A model generated the notes under the pieces. That model was not told the DNA's origin. It was given only the letters and a program-made list of their open reading frames with translations, and searched no databases. The position numbers were made by a program, and so were the translations under genes. A stretch of 64,000 nucleotides of DNA from Chitinophaga filiformis (GTDB lineage Bacteria; Bacteroidota; Bacteroidia; Chitinophagales; Chitinophagaceae): positions 124,001-188,000 of the forward strand of contig NZ_JAKIRP010000009.1 of assembly GCF_021646545.1 (NCBI RefSeq), written 5' to 3'. Shown here piece after piece: positions 52,325 through 60,867 of this stretch. Position 1 is the stretch's first letter. Each line of letters begins with the position of its first letter.

Positions 52325-53203
52325 TCAGATCTTTTCTATGATGGCTAAGGATTGTTTGATGAGGTTCTCTACAGCCAGTGCACCATCTTTGGTAAATTCC
52401 TGCCGGATACGGTTGGCAACGATGGCGCTGATAGAGAGGCAATCATGTCCCAGTACACGGCCAAGGCCATAAATACCGGCAGTCTCCATTTCAAAGTTGG
52501 AAATGTAGTGATTGTCATGACGGAAGGCTGTCAGCTGTTCCAGCAACTGAGGGTGGGAGAGTGGTCCTCTCAGTGCACGTCCCTGGGGCGCATAGAACCC
52601 CGGGCAGGTAATAGTAATACCACTGATATACCCCTGGGTAAAACGCCCTGCCAGGTCATTAGCCGCGCTTAACAGGTACGGGCTGGCGCTACCGGGGCGC
52701 AGGTATACCTGCTGCCGGAAAGCTTCCAGGAGGCTCTTTTCCTGCGCGGTATTCTCAAATTCATACCAGGGCAGGAGATTGTCCAGTCCTACACCGTGTG
52801 AGGAAACCACGAAACTGTCCACCGGCACATTTTCCTGCAGGGCGCCGGAAGTACCTAAGCGGATGATTTGCAGGCGGGTAAGGGACGGTTTTACGGTGCG
52901 GGTGCTGAAGTCGATATTCACCAGGGCATCCAGTTCATTGAGCACGATGTCGATATTGTCTGTTCCGATACCGGTAGACACGACAGTGAGCCGTTTTTGT
53001 CCGATATATCCCGTATGGGTAACAAATTCCCTGTGCTGATGAGTGCTTTCTGTACGATCGAAATGTTTGCTAACTTCGGGTACGCGATCAGGGTCTCCAA
53101 CCGTTACAATAGTCGTGGCAAGCTCTTCTGGCCTGACATCCAGATGATATACAGCTCCCCGGCTATTTAATATCAGTTCAGATTCTGCAATACGTTTATT
53201 CAT
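52325..53203 (-). CDS. Nucleoside phosphorylase (uridine phosphorylase-like)
   Basis: A 292-residue NP-I family phosphorylase, splitting a nucleoside with phosphate to base plus ribose-1-phosphate. The phosphate loop VTVGDPDRVPEVS (about 33-45), the STGIGTDNIDIVLNEL segment, RLGTSGAL, and the nucleoside-binding FEMETAGIYGLG (substrate Glu-Met-Glu) are all present. Similarity is closest to uridine phosphorylases, but base preference is uncertain. It could act on nucleosides imported by the CNT carrier elsewhere in the window. It is divergent from tRNA-Cys. Confidence 0.88.
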   Translation of the reverse strand: MNKRIAESELILNSRGAVYHLDVRPEELATTIVTVGDPDRVPEVSKHFDRTESTHQHREFVTHTGYIGQKRLTVVSTGIGTDNIDIVLNELDALVNIDFSTRTVKPSLTRLQIIRLGTSGALQENVPVDSFVVSSHGVGLDNLLPWYEFENTAQEKSLLEAFRQQVYLRPGSASPYLLSAANDLAGRFTQGYISGITITCPGFYAPQGRALRGPLSHPQLLEQLTAFRHDNHYISNFEMETAGIYGLGRVLGHDCLSISAIVANRIRQEFTKDGALAVENLIKQSLAIIEKI

Positions 53204-53231
53204 GGTTATCTGATAAAATTGTGAAATAGAT

Positions 53232-53261
53232 TTGGCAAATATCTAAAATTTACTACTTTTG
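53232..53261 (+). promoter_or_regulatory. Promoter of tRNA-Cys
   Basis: TTG (53232-53234), 19 bases, then TACTTTTG (53254-53261), a full match to the Bacteroidota -33/-7 pattern, about 35 bases before the mature tRNA 5' end. Confidence 0.75.
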
Positions 53262-53295
53262 CAATCCCATCGAACGGATGGGTGCACAAAAATAA

Positions 53296-53366
53296 GGTTT
53301 CGTGGCCGAGTGGCTAGGCTGAGCTCTGCAAAAGCTCCTACAGCGGTTCGAATCCGCTCGAAACCT
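53296..53366 (+). tRNA. tRNA-Cys (GCA)
   Basis: A complete 71-nt cloverleaf. Acceptor stem ggtttcg (53296-53302) pairs with cgaaacc (53359-53365), the discriminator is T, the anticodon stem gagct/agctc surrounds loop ctGCAaa, and the T-arm is gcggttcgaatccgc. The CCA end is not encoded. It is a single gene with its own promoter and terminator. Confidence 0.97.
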
Positions 53367-53370
53367 CGGA

Positions 53371-53397
53371 AAGGACTACAGAAATGTAGTCCTTTTT
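53371..53397 (+). terminator. Terminator of tRNA-Cys
   Basis: A perfect 10-bp stem aaggactaca (53371-53380) / tgtagtcctt (53385-53394) with a gaaa loop and a T-run. Confidence 0.92.
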
Positions 53398-53759
53398 TGT
53401 TTTATGGCAGTGGAAATATTACTGCTACTTTGCCAACTGTTAATGGTCACCGTAATCATCTGCTGCAGAAAACAGGTTCCCGCAATGTTACGGGGCATGG
53501 TATTGTATGTTATCCGAATAATATTGTGACTTTGAAATGATGGTCAAAACTGCACGTAATATATAGGGCCGGCCTTACAGTATTTTTTCCATGCAAATGT
53601 GGTTAATGAATTGAATGAACGGTATGAAGGGATGAATTAAGGAATGAACAAAATGAACTGAAATAACCCGAAAGTTAATAGGTAAGTTTGTTGCTGTAAT
53701 GATTTTTGTAGTGATAGATATGAGGAAATAAGGAAGTATTAACTAAACAATCATACAGT
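53398..53759. other. Gap without recognisable genes
   Basis: 360 bp of AT-rich sequence between the tRNA terminator and the HicB-like gene. Short direct repeats of gaatgaa/ggaatgaac are visible near 53608-53660. No gene or clear promoter is recognised. Confidence 0.3.
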
Positions 53760-54194
53760 ATGCAGAACATTGTAAATAACCGATCCCAGGCTGGCGCACA
53801 GCCAATGGCCTTCAATGGTGGAACTGGTTTTGTTAACACCAACCCACAAACGGGTACACAAGGAGTAACCAAAGTTATTGAATCAAACAAAAACCAACCA
53901 GTTATGTCATCGTATTCTCCCCACGTAATCATCTCTGAGCAGAGAACTTATTCGCTCTATTCTCCATTATCTTCTCAACTGAGCCAGGAAGATAAACACT
54001 TTTTGATCGAGAACGAGATGTTAGGGATAGTGGCTTCAGGTAGAACTCAGGCTGAAGCCGAGCAGGATTTTGCTCAGGAGTTTGATTTTATTTACCAGCG
54101 GTATAACGAATTATCCGATGCTCAGATGTCCGGGCGTATTAAGCGGATCAAAACTTTATTAAATACTATTGTTAAAGAAGTAAATTTTAAATGA
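53760..54194 (+). CDS. Small protein with HicB-like core (possible antitoxin)
   Basis: 144 residues. The first ~60 residues are polar, low in complexity and possibly disordered; a later ATG at 53903 is a possible alternative start. Residues about 76-140 (QEDKHFLIENEMLGIVASGRTQAEAEQDFAQEF..) fit the HicB fold pattern of a short beta hairpin followed by a Gly-x-Thr turn and an A-E-A helix. No ribbon-helix-helix or HTH DNA-binding tail is obvious. Its TGA overlaps the next start in an ATGA, which is typical of toxin-antitoxin pairs. The assignment is by pattern only; a plain hypothetical pair remains possible. Confidence 0.5.
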   Translation: MQNIVNNRSQAGAQPMAFNGGTGFVNTNPQTGTQGVTKVIESNKNQPVMSSYSPHVIISEQRTYSLYSPLSSQLSQEDKHFLIENEMLGIVASGRTQAEAEQDFAQEFDFIYQRYNELSDAQMSGRIKRIKTLLNTIVKEVNFK

Positions 54195-54505
54195 TGGCAT
54201 CATTGCAAGCACAAAAGACAATAAGAAACCTTTTAAGTAAAGGGTTTGTAAAGGCAAATGGCGGGCACCAATATCTGGAGTTCTGGCACAATGGGAAGTA
54301 TGTCCTGCAAACCTTTTGTAGTCATAATGATCAGGATATAAATGACTACTTAATAACGAAAATGAAAAAACAATGTCATCTGGGGAAAGATGATTTCCTC
54401 GATTTGGCCAATTGCCCTTTATCGGAAGAAGGCTATGTAAGAAAGTTGATTGATAAAGGCACATTGACGAAAGAAGATCTGTTGACAGCAGCGAATATCA
54501 ATTAG
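54191..54505 (+). CDS. Small protein with HicA-like fold (possible mRNA interferase)
   Basis: 104 residues (or 103 from the second Met). The segment KTIRNLLSKGFVKANGGHQYLEFWHNGKYVLQTF followed by a helix (QDINDYLITKMKKQ) matches the HicA order helix-strand-strand(-strand)-helix, and His26 in G-G-H stands where the HicA family has its catalytic G-S-H. A C-terminal extension (about 70-104, DDFLDLANCPLSEEGYVRKLIDKG) is not part of classical HicA, which is about 60-80 residues. It overlaps the HicB-like gene by 4 bases. In most hicAB operons the toxin comes first; here the order is reversed. Confidence 0.5.
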   Translation: MMASLQAQKTIRNLLSKGFVKANGGHQYLEFWHNGKYVLQTFCSHNDQDINDYLITKMKKQCHLGKDDFLDLANCPLSEEGYVRKLIDKGTLTKEDLLTAANIN

Positions 54506-54728
54506 CAAAGGAAAGAAAGCTAATTTGGTGTTAGTGCTTTAACAATGAAAGGTCTGACAGCAACAACAAATTGTTTAACCCCCTGATTTCTTCCCTACGT
54601 TTCCCCATGTCAAATAATGAATGCTTTAATGCCCATAGTGAACGGATTTAAATAATCCGTGGATGCAAGCTGATAAAAGCCGCAAAACGGAATGAGTTAT
54701 GCGTCTCTTTTTGTCATAACTTTCCTGA

Positions 54729-56282
54729 ATGGCAACAGTATCTCTCTCCAGCACAGCCGGAAAATGGATCATGGTATCGACGATCATGGCCTCGGCTATG
54801 GCTTTTATTGACGGTACAGCCCTGAATGTGGTCCTGCCCGCTATTCAGCAAAGCATGCACGCTTCCGGCACTGATCTGTTCTGGATGTTGAACGCATACC
54901 TCCTGATGCTGGCGTCGCTGATGCTCATCGGCGGTTCGCTGGGAGATAAGTTAGGCCGTAAAAAGGTCTTTATTGCAGGCATCCTGATATTCATCATTGG
55001 TTCTACCGCTTGTGGAATGGCCGGCAACGTGACACTACTGATCCTCTTTAGGGTCCTGCAAGGCATAGGCGGCGCATTGATGATACCCGGCAGTCTTTCG
55101 CTAATATCTTCGTCCATAAATGAAGACGAGCGGGGTAAAGCCATCGGTACCTGGTCAGCTTTTACTACTGTCGTAACTATCGGCGGACCAATACTGGGCG
55201 GTGCCCTGGCTGACGCCGGTTACTGGCGCTACATCTTTTTCATTAATGTACCCATAGGCTTAGTGGCAGTGCTCATCCTCTGGAAAAAAGTGAAGGAGAG
55301 TATTGCAGACGATGATGACAAGACATTGGACTTCCCCGGCGCAGCAGCCATTGCACTCGGATTGGCAGCTATTACTTTTGGCTTCCTGCGCATTCCCGAG
55401 ATTGGGTTTAACAACTGGCAGGTGCTGGTGTCCTTAGGAGCGGGGCTCTCGCTGTTAATAGCATTCATCTTCATAGAAAGGAAAAGCAGGCATCCCATGA
55501 TGCCTTTGTCACTGTTCAGGAACATGACATTCTCCGGAGCCAACCTTCTGACCCTCTTTCTTTACGCCGGACTGGGAGCCGGTATGTTGTTCCTCTCTCT
55601 TAACCTGGTACAGGCGCAGGGGTATGACCAGCTGCAGTCTGGACTTACGTTCCTGCCATTTACCATCCTGATGGTGTTCGTTGCCCGCTTTGCAGGTTCA
55701 CTGGCCGATAAATATGGCCCCAAGTTATTGCTGACCATCGGTCCGGCGATAGCAGGAGCGGGTTTGCTGATGTTGTCTTTCGTCGGACAAACTCCCGGGC
55801 CTTCTGCATATTTCCGCACCTTCTTTCCCGGTATTGTTGTTTTTGGCTTAGGAATGTCTTTTACCGTAGCTCCTCTAACAGCAACGGTGATGGGCGCTGT
55901 GAGTGATCAATTCTCCGGAACAGCGTCCGGTATCAATAATGCATTGTCCCGTATCGCAGGTGTATTTGCCAATGCCATCCTCGGTGCATTAGCGGTCCTG
56001 TTTTTCTCCGGTTCCCTGAAACATGAACTGGGTGACCTGCCTTTGAATGAGGCCAGTAAACAGGAGGTAATACAGCAAACAAAGGAACTGGGTAATGCAA
56101 AAGCCCCTGCCTCATTAAATGAAGCGGATAAACAAAAAGTAACGCGTCTATACCATAGCAGCTTCGTATCCGCCTATCAGAAGATCATGCGCATATCGGG
56201 GTTCCTTGGCTTCCTGGGAGCATTGATGTCTGTCATCTTTATCCGGAATAGTGCTGTCAGCGCAACCCCGGTTCCCGATTAG
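54729..56282 (+). CDS. MFS multidrug exporter, DHA2 (EmrB/QacA) type
   Basis: A 517-residue, 14-helix major facilitator. Motif A is GGSLGDKLGRKKVF (about 74-87), the antiporter motif C-like segment is GGPILGGALAD, and the N-terminal DGTALNVVLPAIQQSMH is the DHA2 signature. It exports drugs or metabolites in exchange for protons. The substrate is unknown, and no regulator or EmrA-like adaptor is adjacent. A hairpin array lies directly downstream. Confidence 0.93.
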   Translation: MATVSLSSTAGKWIMVSTIMASAMAFIDGTALNVVLPAIQQSMHASGTDLFWMLNAYLLMLASLMLIGGSLGDKLGRKKVFIAGILIFIIGSTACGMAGNVTLLILFRVLQGIGGALMIPGSLSLISSSINEDERGKAIGTWSAFTTVVTIGGPILGGALADAGYWRYIFFINVPIGLVAVLILWKKVKESIADDDDKTLDFPGAAAIALGLAAITFGFLRIPEIGFNNWQVLVSLGAGLSLLIAFIFIERKSRHPMMPLSLFRNMTFSGANLLTLFLYAGLGAGMLFLSLNLVQAQGYDQLQSGLTFLPFTILMVFVARFAGSLADKYGPKLLLTIGPAIAGAGLLMLSFVGQTPGPSAYFRTFFPGIVVFGLGMSFTVAPLTATVMGAVSDQFSGTASGINNALSRIAGVFANAILGALAVLFFSGSLKHELGDLPLNEASKQEVIQQTKELGNAKAPASLNEADKQKVTRLYHSSFVSAYQKIMRISGFLGFLGALMSVIFIRNSAVSATPVPD

Positions 56283-56300
56283 GAGATATAATGTATAAAT

Positions 56301-56515
56301 ATTCCGGGGTGGTCACACGGGGCAACAACACGGTGCCCAGGGTTTCACCTGCGGGTTACAAACATGGTGCCCAGGGTGTCACCATGGGTAACAACACGGT
56401 TCCCCGGGGTTTCACCCGGGCTACAAACATGGTGCCCAGGGTATCACTACGGGTAACAACACGGTCCCCGGGATTTCACCCCGGGCTACTAACACTGGGA
56501 CTCCTGACGGAGTCC
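56301..56515. repeat. Capped hairpin array, copy f
   Basis: About six units of 32-34 bp starting near 56321, 56354, 56387, 56420, 56452 and 56485. They alternate ggtaacaacacggt and ggctacaaacatggtg starts with a GC hairpin between (ccccggggtttcacccggg and similar). The array ends with ctactaacac and the cap hairpin ggactcctgacggagtcc (56498-56515). It occupies much of the gap between two plus-strand genes; 56516-56793 holds no recognised element. Confidence 0.75.
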
Positions 56516-56793
56516 TATTGTGTTGTGTTGATGGCATTTGTTATTAATATCACCGATAGAACAATGTCTCCATTACACCTGTTTTGCATAAAGCAGACCT
56601 TAATGTGGCTAACCGCTTATACTTTCAATCGATAAATTTTGTGCCTTCCTGGACGGAGTTACTTTCATTTTCGTATTTTTCGTGCTACTGCTGGACCTTA
56701 TCCGGTAGCACGGCACAAACATTGATATCTGAGGGTCTGGGGCTAAGACAGTCATGTTATCCTGATAACAATCAAATCCGACAAAACAACCGC

Positions 56794-59361
56794 ATGGGCC
56801 TGAACAGACTTTTTACTACCCTGGCGATCCTGGTAATTTCCACGGCGCAGGCACAGACGCCTGCCGGCGATAGTATTACCGTAGCTATTTCTCCCGCTTA
56901 TGATAGTGTAAGTGGTCTGCACCGTATGTTGTTCGGAGAGAGTTACCGCAAGCTGTGGGCCGCTCCCGTAAAGATGAAGGTGTTCTACCTGCAAAAAGAG
57001 AAGGGTGGGCTGAGCATAGAAAAAAAGGGCGGCGGACTCCAAACTAAGTCCTTACGGCTGAAAGACCCCAGCGGACAGGAATGGGTACTACGCACTATTC
57101 AGAAATATCCCGAACGGGGCCTTCCTCCCAATCTGAAGGCCACTATTGCCAAAGACATTCTGCAGGACCAGGTGGTCACTGCACATCCTTATTCCTCCCT
57201 GACCGTTCCGCCGTTGGCGGAAGCCCTGGGCATACCACATGCCAATCCACAGATTGTATACGTCCCTGATGATCCTGCGCTGGGAGAATACCGGCAGGAC
57301 TTTGCCAATGCCGTGTTCCTGTTTGAAGAAAGAGAGCCGGAAGACGCCAGTCGTACCGATAATACAGAAAAGACACAGCGCAAGCTGGAGGAAGACAATG
57401 ATGTGCATCTTAATCAACAGATCGTGCTGAGAGCGAGACTACTGGATATGCTGCTGGGCGACTGGGACCGGCATGAGGATCAGTGGCGCTGGGAGCGGGA
57501 GAAGGACAAGAAAAAAGTGACTTATACGCCCATTCCCCGCGACAGGGACCAGGTGTATTATAATACCACCGGCCTGTTTCCCTGGATCATCTCTCACCAA
57601 TGGCTGAAGTCCAAGTTCCAGGGCTATCATGACCATATCAGGGATATCAAAGGCTTTAACTATAATGCCCGTTTCTTCGACCGTTATTTCCTGAACGGGC
57701 TGAGTGAGGAAGACTGGCGGGAACAGATACATTATGTACAGGCTACGCTGACAGACAGCCTCATTCGTCAGTCGGTGATGCTCATGCCGGACACTATTTT
57801 CAGGTTGTCGGGAGAGCGGATCATCAGCGCTTTTATTGCCCGCAGGAATGAACTGGAAAAAGAGGCGATCAGCTATTATAAATTCCTGTCTATCTATGTG
57901 GATGTTCCGGCGTCCGATAAGCAGGAGCTGCTGGACGTTCAGCGACAGGCGCATGGAAAGGTGGATGTTTCTATCTACAAAATAAAGAAGGATGGTACTA
58001 CGGATGATCTGTTATACAAACGGGCATTCGATCCGGCGGTAACGAAAGAAGTACGCCTGTATGGTCTTGACGGGCGTGACGTATTCAGGGTCAGTGGCAA
58101 TGAGCAGTCGCCCATTCGTATACGGATGATCGGTGGGAGTGGCGTTGACAGTTTCACCGTGGCGGATAATGTGCCACGTAAAGGAAGACTGTATGTTTAT
58201 GACCGCTCCGACGAAGAAAATCATATACCACCGAAAGGAGCTGCAAAGATCAGAACGGCTGCAGATACAATCGTGAACAGCTACGATAAACGCAGTTTCC
58301 TGTTTGACAGGTTCGGGCCACTATTTTCTATGCAGTACAATCCGGATCAGGGCCTGATGTTCCGCGCCAATATGATGTATGAAAAGCAGGGGTTTCGTAA
58401 AAAGCCCTATGCCCAGCAGCATCAGCTCATAGTGAGCTATGTGACGGGCAGGCAGGCCTTCCTGTTGCAATACCTGGCCGACTTTAAACAGCTGGTGGGA
58501 AAGAATGACCTGCGTATTAATATCCTTTCCCGCGGACCGCACAACCTGAGTAATTTCTTCGGTCTGGGTAATGAATCTGTTTTTGTGAATGACGATGAAA
58601 AAGAAATCTCGTATTACCGTAACCGCTATGACCTGGTTAACGGAGATGTAAGATTATACCGTGGTATTGGCCGTCATATCACTGTTAGCGGTGGTATTGC
58701 GGGACAGTTTTACACCAGCCGGGCAGCCAACAATAGTCATAAGTTCCTTGGTGCTTACAATGCCGCTTTCCCGGGAGAAAATGTATTTGAGGACCGCATT
58801 TATGCCGGTCTGGTGACAGCTATTGAGGCTGATACCCGCAATCCGGGTTTGATGCCACACAGGGGGATCAACTGGCATACGGAGTTGACGGGCATGCAGC
58901 AGACGAACAGGGAACATAAAAGATATGGCAAACTAACGTCTGACTTTAGCTTTTATGTTCCGCTGATCGGCGATTCCACGCTGGTAATGGCCAATCGTAT
59001 AGCAGCAGGCACCACTTTCGGTGATCCTGCTTATTTCCAGATGATGGCTATAGGTGGTACACAGATCCTTCGTGGCTTTCATAGTAACCGCTTCATAGGA
59101 AAGACGGCCGTGTATCACAACTTTGAGCTGCGCCTGAAATTGTTTGACTTTACCTCTTACCTGTTGCCGGGCAGTCTGGGCCTGATCGGCTTTAATGATC
59201 TGGGTCGCGTATGGCTGCCCAATGAATCTTCTGCCAGATGGCATGATGGCTATGGAGGCGGGATCTATATCATACCGGTCGAACTGTTCCTGATACAGGC
59301 GGCCGTGGGCATCTCTGAAGAGGGCGCACAGCCTTATATTACGGCCGGTTTCAGATTCTAG
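56794..59361 (+). CDS. Outer-membrane beta-barrel protein with N-terminal kinase-like domain
   Basis: 855 residues from the ATG at 56794 (signal peptide MGLNRLFTTLAILVISTAQAQ); the upstream in-frame extension is rejected. Residues about 85-330 look like an atypical protein/lipid-kinase fold. EWVLRTIQK (96-104) is a possible Lys/Arg phosphate-binding strand, LLGDWDRHEDQW (220-231) resembles the catalytic loop GDxDRH of HipA/Fam20-like kinases, and YTPIPRDRDQVYY (244-256) the metal-binding Asp loop. A linker follows (about 400-500), then a C-terminal Omp85/surface-antigen-type barrel (500-855) ending in PYITAGFRF. Related Bacteroidota proteins I recall carry a metallophosphoesterase N-terminal to this region; it is absent here. 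Kinase activity is inference. Confidence 0.75.
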   Translation: MGLNRLFTTLAILVISTAQAQTPAGDSITVAISPAYDSVSGLHRMLFGESYRKLWAAPVKMKVFYLQKEKGGLSIEKKGGGLQTKSLRLKDPSGQEWVLRTIQKYPERGLPPNLKATIAKDILQDQVVTAHPYSSLTVPPLAEALGIPHANPQIVYVPDDPALGEYRQDFANAVFLFEEREPEDASRTDNTEKTQRKLEEDNDVHLNQQIVLRARLLDMLLGDWDRHEDQWRWEREKDKKKVTYTPIPRDRDQVYYNTTGLFPWIISHQWLKSKFQGYHDHIRDIKGFNYNARFFDRYFLNGLSEEDWREQIHYVQATLTDSLIRQSVMLMPDTIFRLSGERIISAFIARRNELEKEAISYYKFLSIYVDVPASDKQELLDVQRQAHGKVDVSIYKIKKDGTTDDLLYKRAFDPAVTKEVRLYGLDGRDVFRVSGNEQSPIRIRMIGGSGVDSFTVADNVPRKGRLYVYDRSDEENHIPPKGAAKIRTAADTIVNSYDKRSFLFDRFGPLFSMQYNPDQGLMFRANMMYEKQGFRKKPYAQQHQLIVSYVTGRQAFLLQYLADFKQLVGKNDLRINILSRGPHNLSNFFGLGNESVFVNDDEKEISYYRNRYDLVNGDVRLYRGIGRHITVSGGIAGQFYTSRAANNSHKFLGAYNAAFPGENVFEDRIYAGLVTAIEADTRNPGLMPHRGINWHTELTGMQQTNREHKRYGKLTSDFSFYVPLIGDSTLVMANRIAAGTTFGDPAYFQMMAIGGTQILRGFHSNRFIGKTAVYHNFELRLKLFDFTSYLLPGSLGLIGFNDLGRVWLPNESSARWHDGYGGGIYIIPVELFLIQAAVGISEEGAQPYITAGFRF

Positions 59362-59520
59362 CCGGATCTTGTCCCTGGCCTTATGCGCGCCTCGGTTTCG
59401 AGTTCGTGCGGGATGTTATTCCCGGCCTCATGCCTGCCGCGTTTCAGTTACCCGCAGGATATTATTCCTGGCCTTATGTCAGCCTGGGTTTCAGGTTTCC
59501 GGCACGATGTTGTCCTTACA
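59331..59520 (+). repeat. Degenerate 46-47-bp tandem repeat seeded by the gene's 3' end
   Basis: Units begin at about 59332 (inside the barrel gene), 59379, 59426 and 59472. The first encodes the true C-terminus PYITAGFRF. The copies after the stop, each in a different frame, read PYARLGFEF (59379) and PYVSLGFRF (59472), with a decayed middle copy. The repeat therefore consists of duplicated terminal beta-strand codons plus about 20 bp of 3' flank. Confidence 0.75.
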
Positions 59521-59531
59521 CCAGCACCTTA

Positions 59532-60323
59532 TTATCCCGTTATCAGGATTTTTCCGCTACCGGCATATTTTACCCGCTCGATGACTGCATCAGAGATCAG
59601 GGTACCCATTTCAATACCTATGGATACTACCAGGGTTTCATCGTCGCGCAACTTTTTTAGCGTCTCTGGCTGCAGTACGATAACTTCTCCTTTATAGGCC
59701 TGTGCTGCTAATCGCCAGCCTGTAGTAACAGGCTGATTGATCAACATAGGGGCTTTGGCTGCATAATCGCTGTCAGCACCGCCATCCTCGATAATACCAA
59801 TAGACAATACGATCCTATACATAGGATGTTGCCATGGTAATGACAGATTAATGCCGGGAGTCAGTTCAGGAAGTTGAACAGTAGCACTGCTGGTGTTCCT
59901 TTCTACCGTACAGTAGACAGGTGGTTTTACCACATGGTTGAAGGGATACCGTTTATTGAGATTAAACCCATTCAGCAGATGGCGGTGTTCCGAAAATTCA
60001 GTCTTTCTTATGCCAAGTGGTCTGTGGGTATCCATCTTCATAATAGACCGGCATAAGGAATTCAAGGTAGGCGTAAAATTATAGTCTGCCAGGTGCCTGA
60101 TATGAAATATTGCCAGCCGGATCGCGCAACCACCCCTGGCTGCGTCCCCAAATTCATCATTGTTGAGGCGCGTTAGCGCAAATTTCGGCGATTTCTGGAT
60201 TTGCTTCCTGGTAGCGCCACCTTTGGTGCGCGCAATGAGCTTATCTGAATCTCTTCGCTTGTAAAGGCTCAACATCCCTAAGCTTCCGGAGATATCGAGG
60301 AGCTTGTTATTAAAAATGGCCAT
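59532..60323 (-). CDS. Hypothetical protein, 263 residues
   Basis: No family is recognised. The protein is soluble, without signal peptide or membrane helix. The N-terminal 50 residues (MAIFNNKLLDISGSLGMLSLYKRRDSDKLIARTKGGATRKQIQKSP) are basic and read like a small glycine-containing beta/helix segment. The rest is beta-strand-rich with repeated hydrophobic alternation (VLSIGIIEDGG, EVIVLQPETLKKL, LVVSIGIEMGT). Codon use resembles the neighbours and the frame is long without a competing frame, so it is taken as real. Its upstream side carries the 31-bp inverted repeat. Confidence 0.7.
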   Translation of the reverse strand: MAIFNNKLLDISGSLGMLSLYKRRDSDKLIARTKGGATRKQIQKSPKFALTRLNNDEFGDAARGGCAIRLAIFHIRHLADYNFTPTLNSLCRSIMKMDTHRPLGIRKTEFSEHRHLLNGFNLNKRYPFNHVVKPPVYCTVERNTSSATVQLPELTPGINLSLPWQHPMYRIVLSIGIIEDGGADSDYAAKAPMLINQPVTTGWRLAAQAYKGEVIVLQPETLKKLRDDETLVVSIGIEMGTLISDAVIERVKYAGSGKILITG

Positions 60324-60456
60324 AATAAGGGAATTAACAGTTTTTAAATGGTTTACAAATAGGGTCTGGTTTACTCTCAGTTTGAGGTCAACGTGCTTTT
60401 AAAGATACTACTAATTTAAGGGAATCTCTGCATTAACTCATAAATAAACTATCATT

Positions 60457-60550
60457 AACCCATATATGAGCCATATATAACCCATATCTCTATAAATATG
60501 GGTTATATATGGCTCATATATGGGTTATATATGGGTTATATATGGGTTAT
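60457..60550. repeat. 31-bp perfect inverted repeat with tandem atatatgggtt units
   Basis: Arms 60457-60487 and 60496-60526 are exact reverse complements around an 8-base loop (ctctataa). Each arm is itself built of alternating AACCCATATATG-type blocks, and the unit atatatgggtt continues in two or three extra copies to about 60550. It lies in the 544-bp gap upstream of the hypothetical gene at 59532-60323 and downstream of the GNAT gene. Confidence 0.9.
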
Positions 60551-60675
60551 CTCAGGGAAAGCAGTATAGTAGTGGGCTTACATCGCCTGTATAAAATAAG
60601 GATTATATAAAGGACTGAAGAATTTGTGAGCAATACATGGCAATAACAAAATATGTGTTTCCTGAAGGCATAAAA

Positions 60676-60714
60676 AAAATCCCGTAAACCGGTCAACCTG
60701 GTTTACGGGATTTT
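60676..60714 (-). terminator. Terminator on the GNAT side of the gap
   Basis: A perfect 15-bp stem aaaatcccgtaaacc (60676-60690) / ggtttacgggatttt (60700-60714), with a strong A-run on its left, suits leftward (minus) transcription from the GNAT gene about 150 bp away. The 60720-60860 segment between them is unassigned. Confidence 0.8.
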
Positions 60715-60867
60715 AAGAAAAAGCGGTAATACAACCAGAGGCCTGTTTAAGTAATAGTATCGTTACAAGCTTCGACCGAAGCCACGTGTCTGAAGCCCGC
60801 CACGGCGGGGAAAACAGACCGGATGGCAGGAAGACAATGAGATTATCGGCAGGGTATATTGCGTTTG

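Noticed and set aside
60457..60550. Terminal inverted repeats of an insertion sequence
   Set aside because: The arms are adjacent (8-base loop) with no transposase between or beside them and no target duplication.
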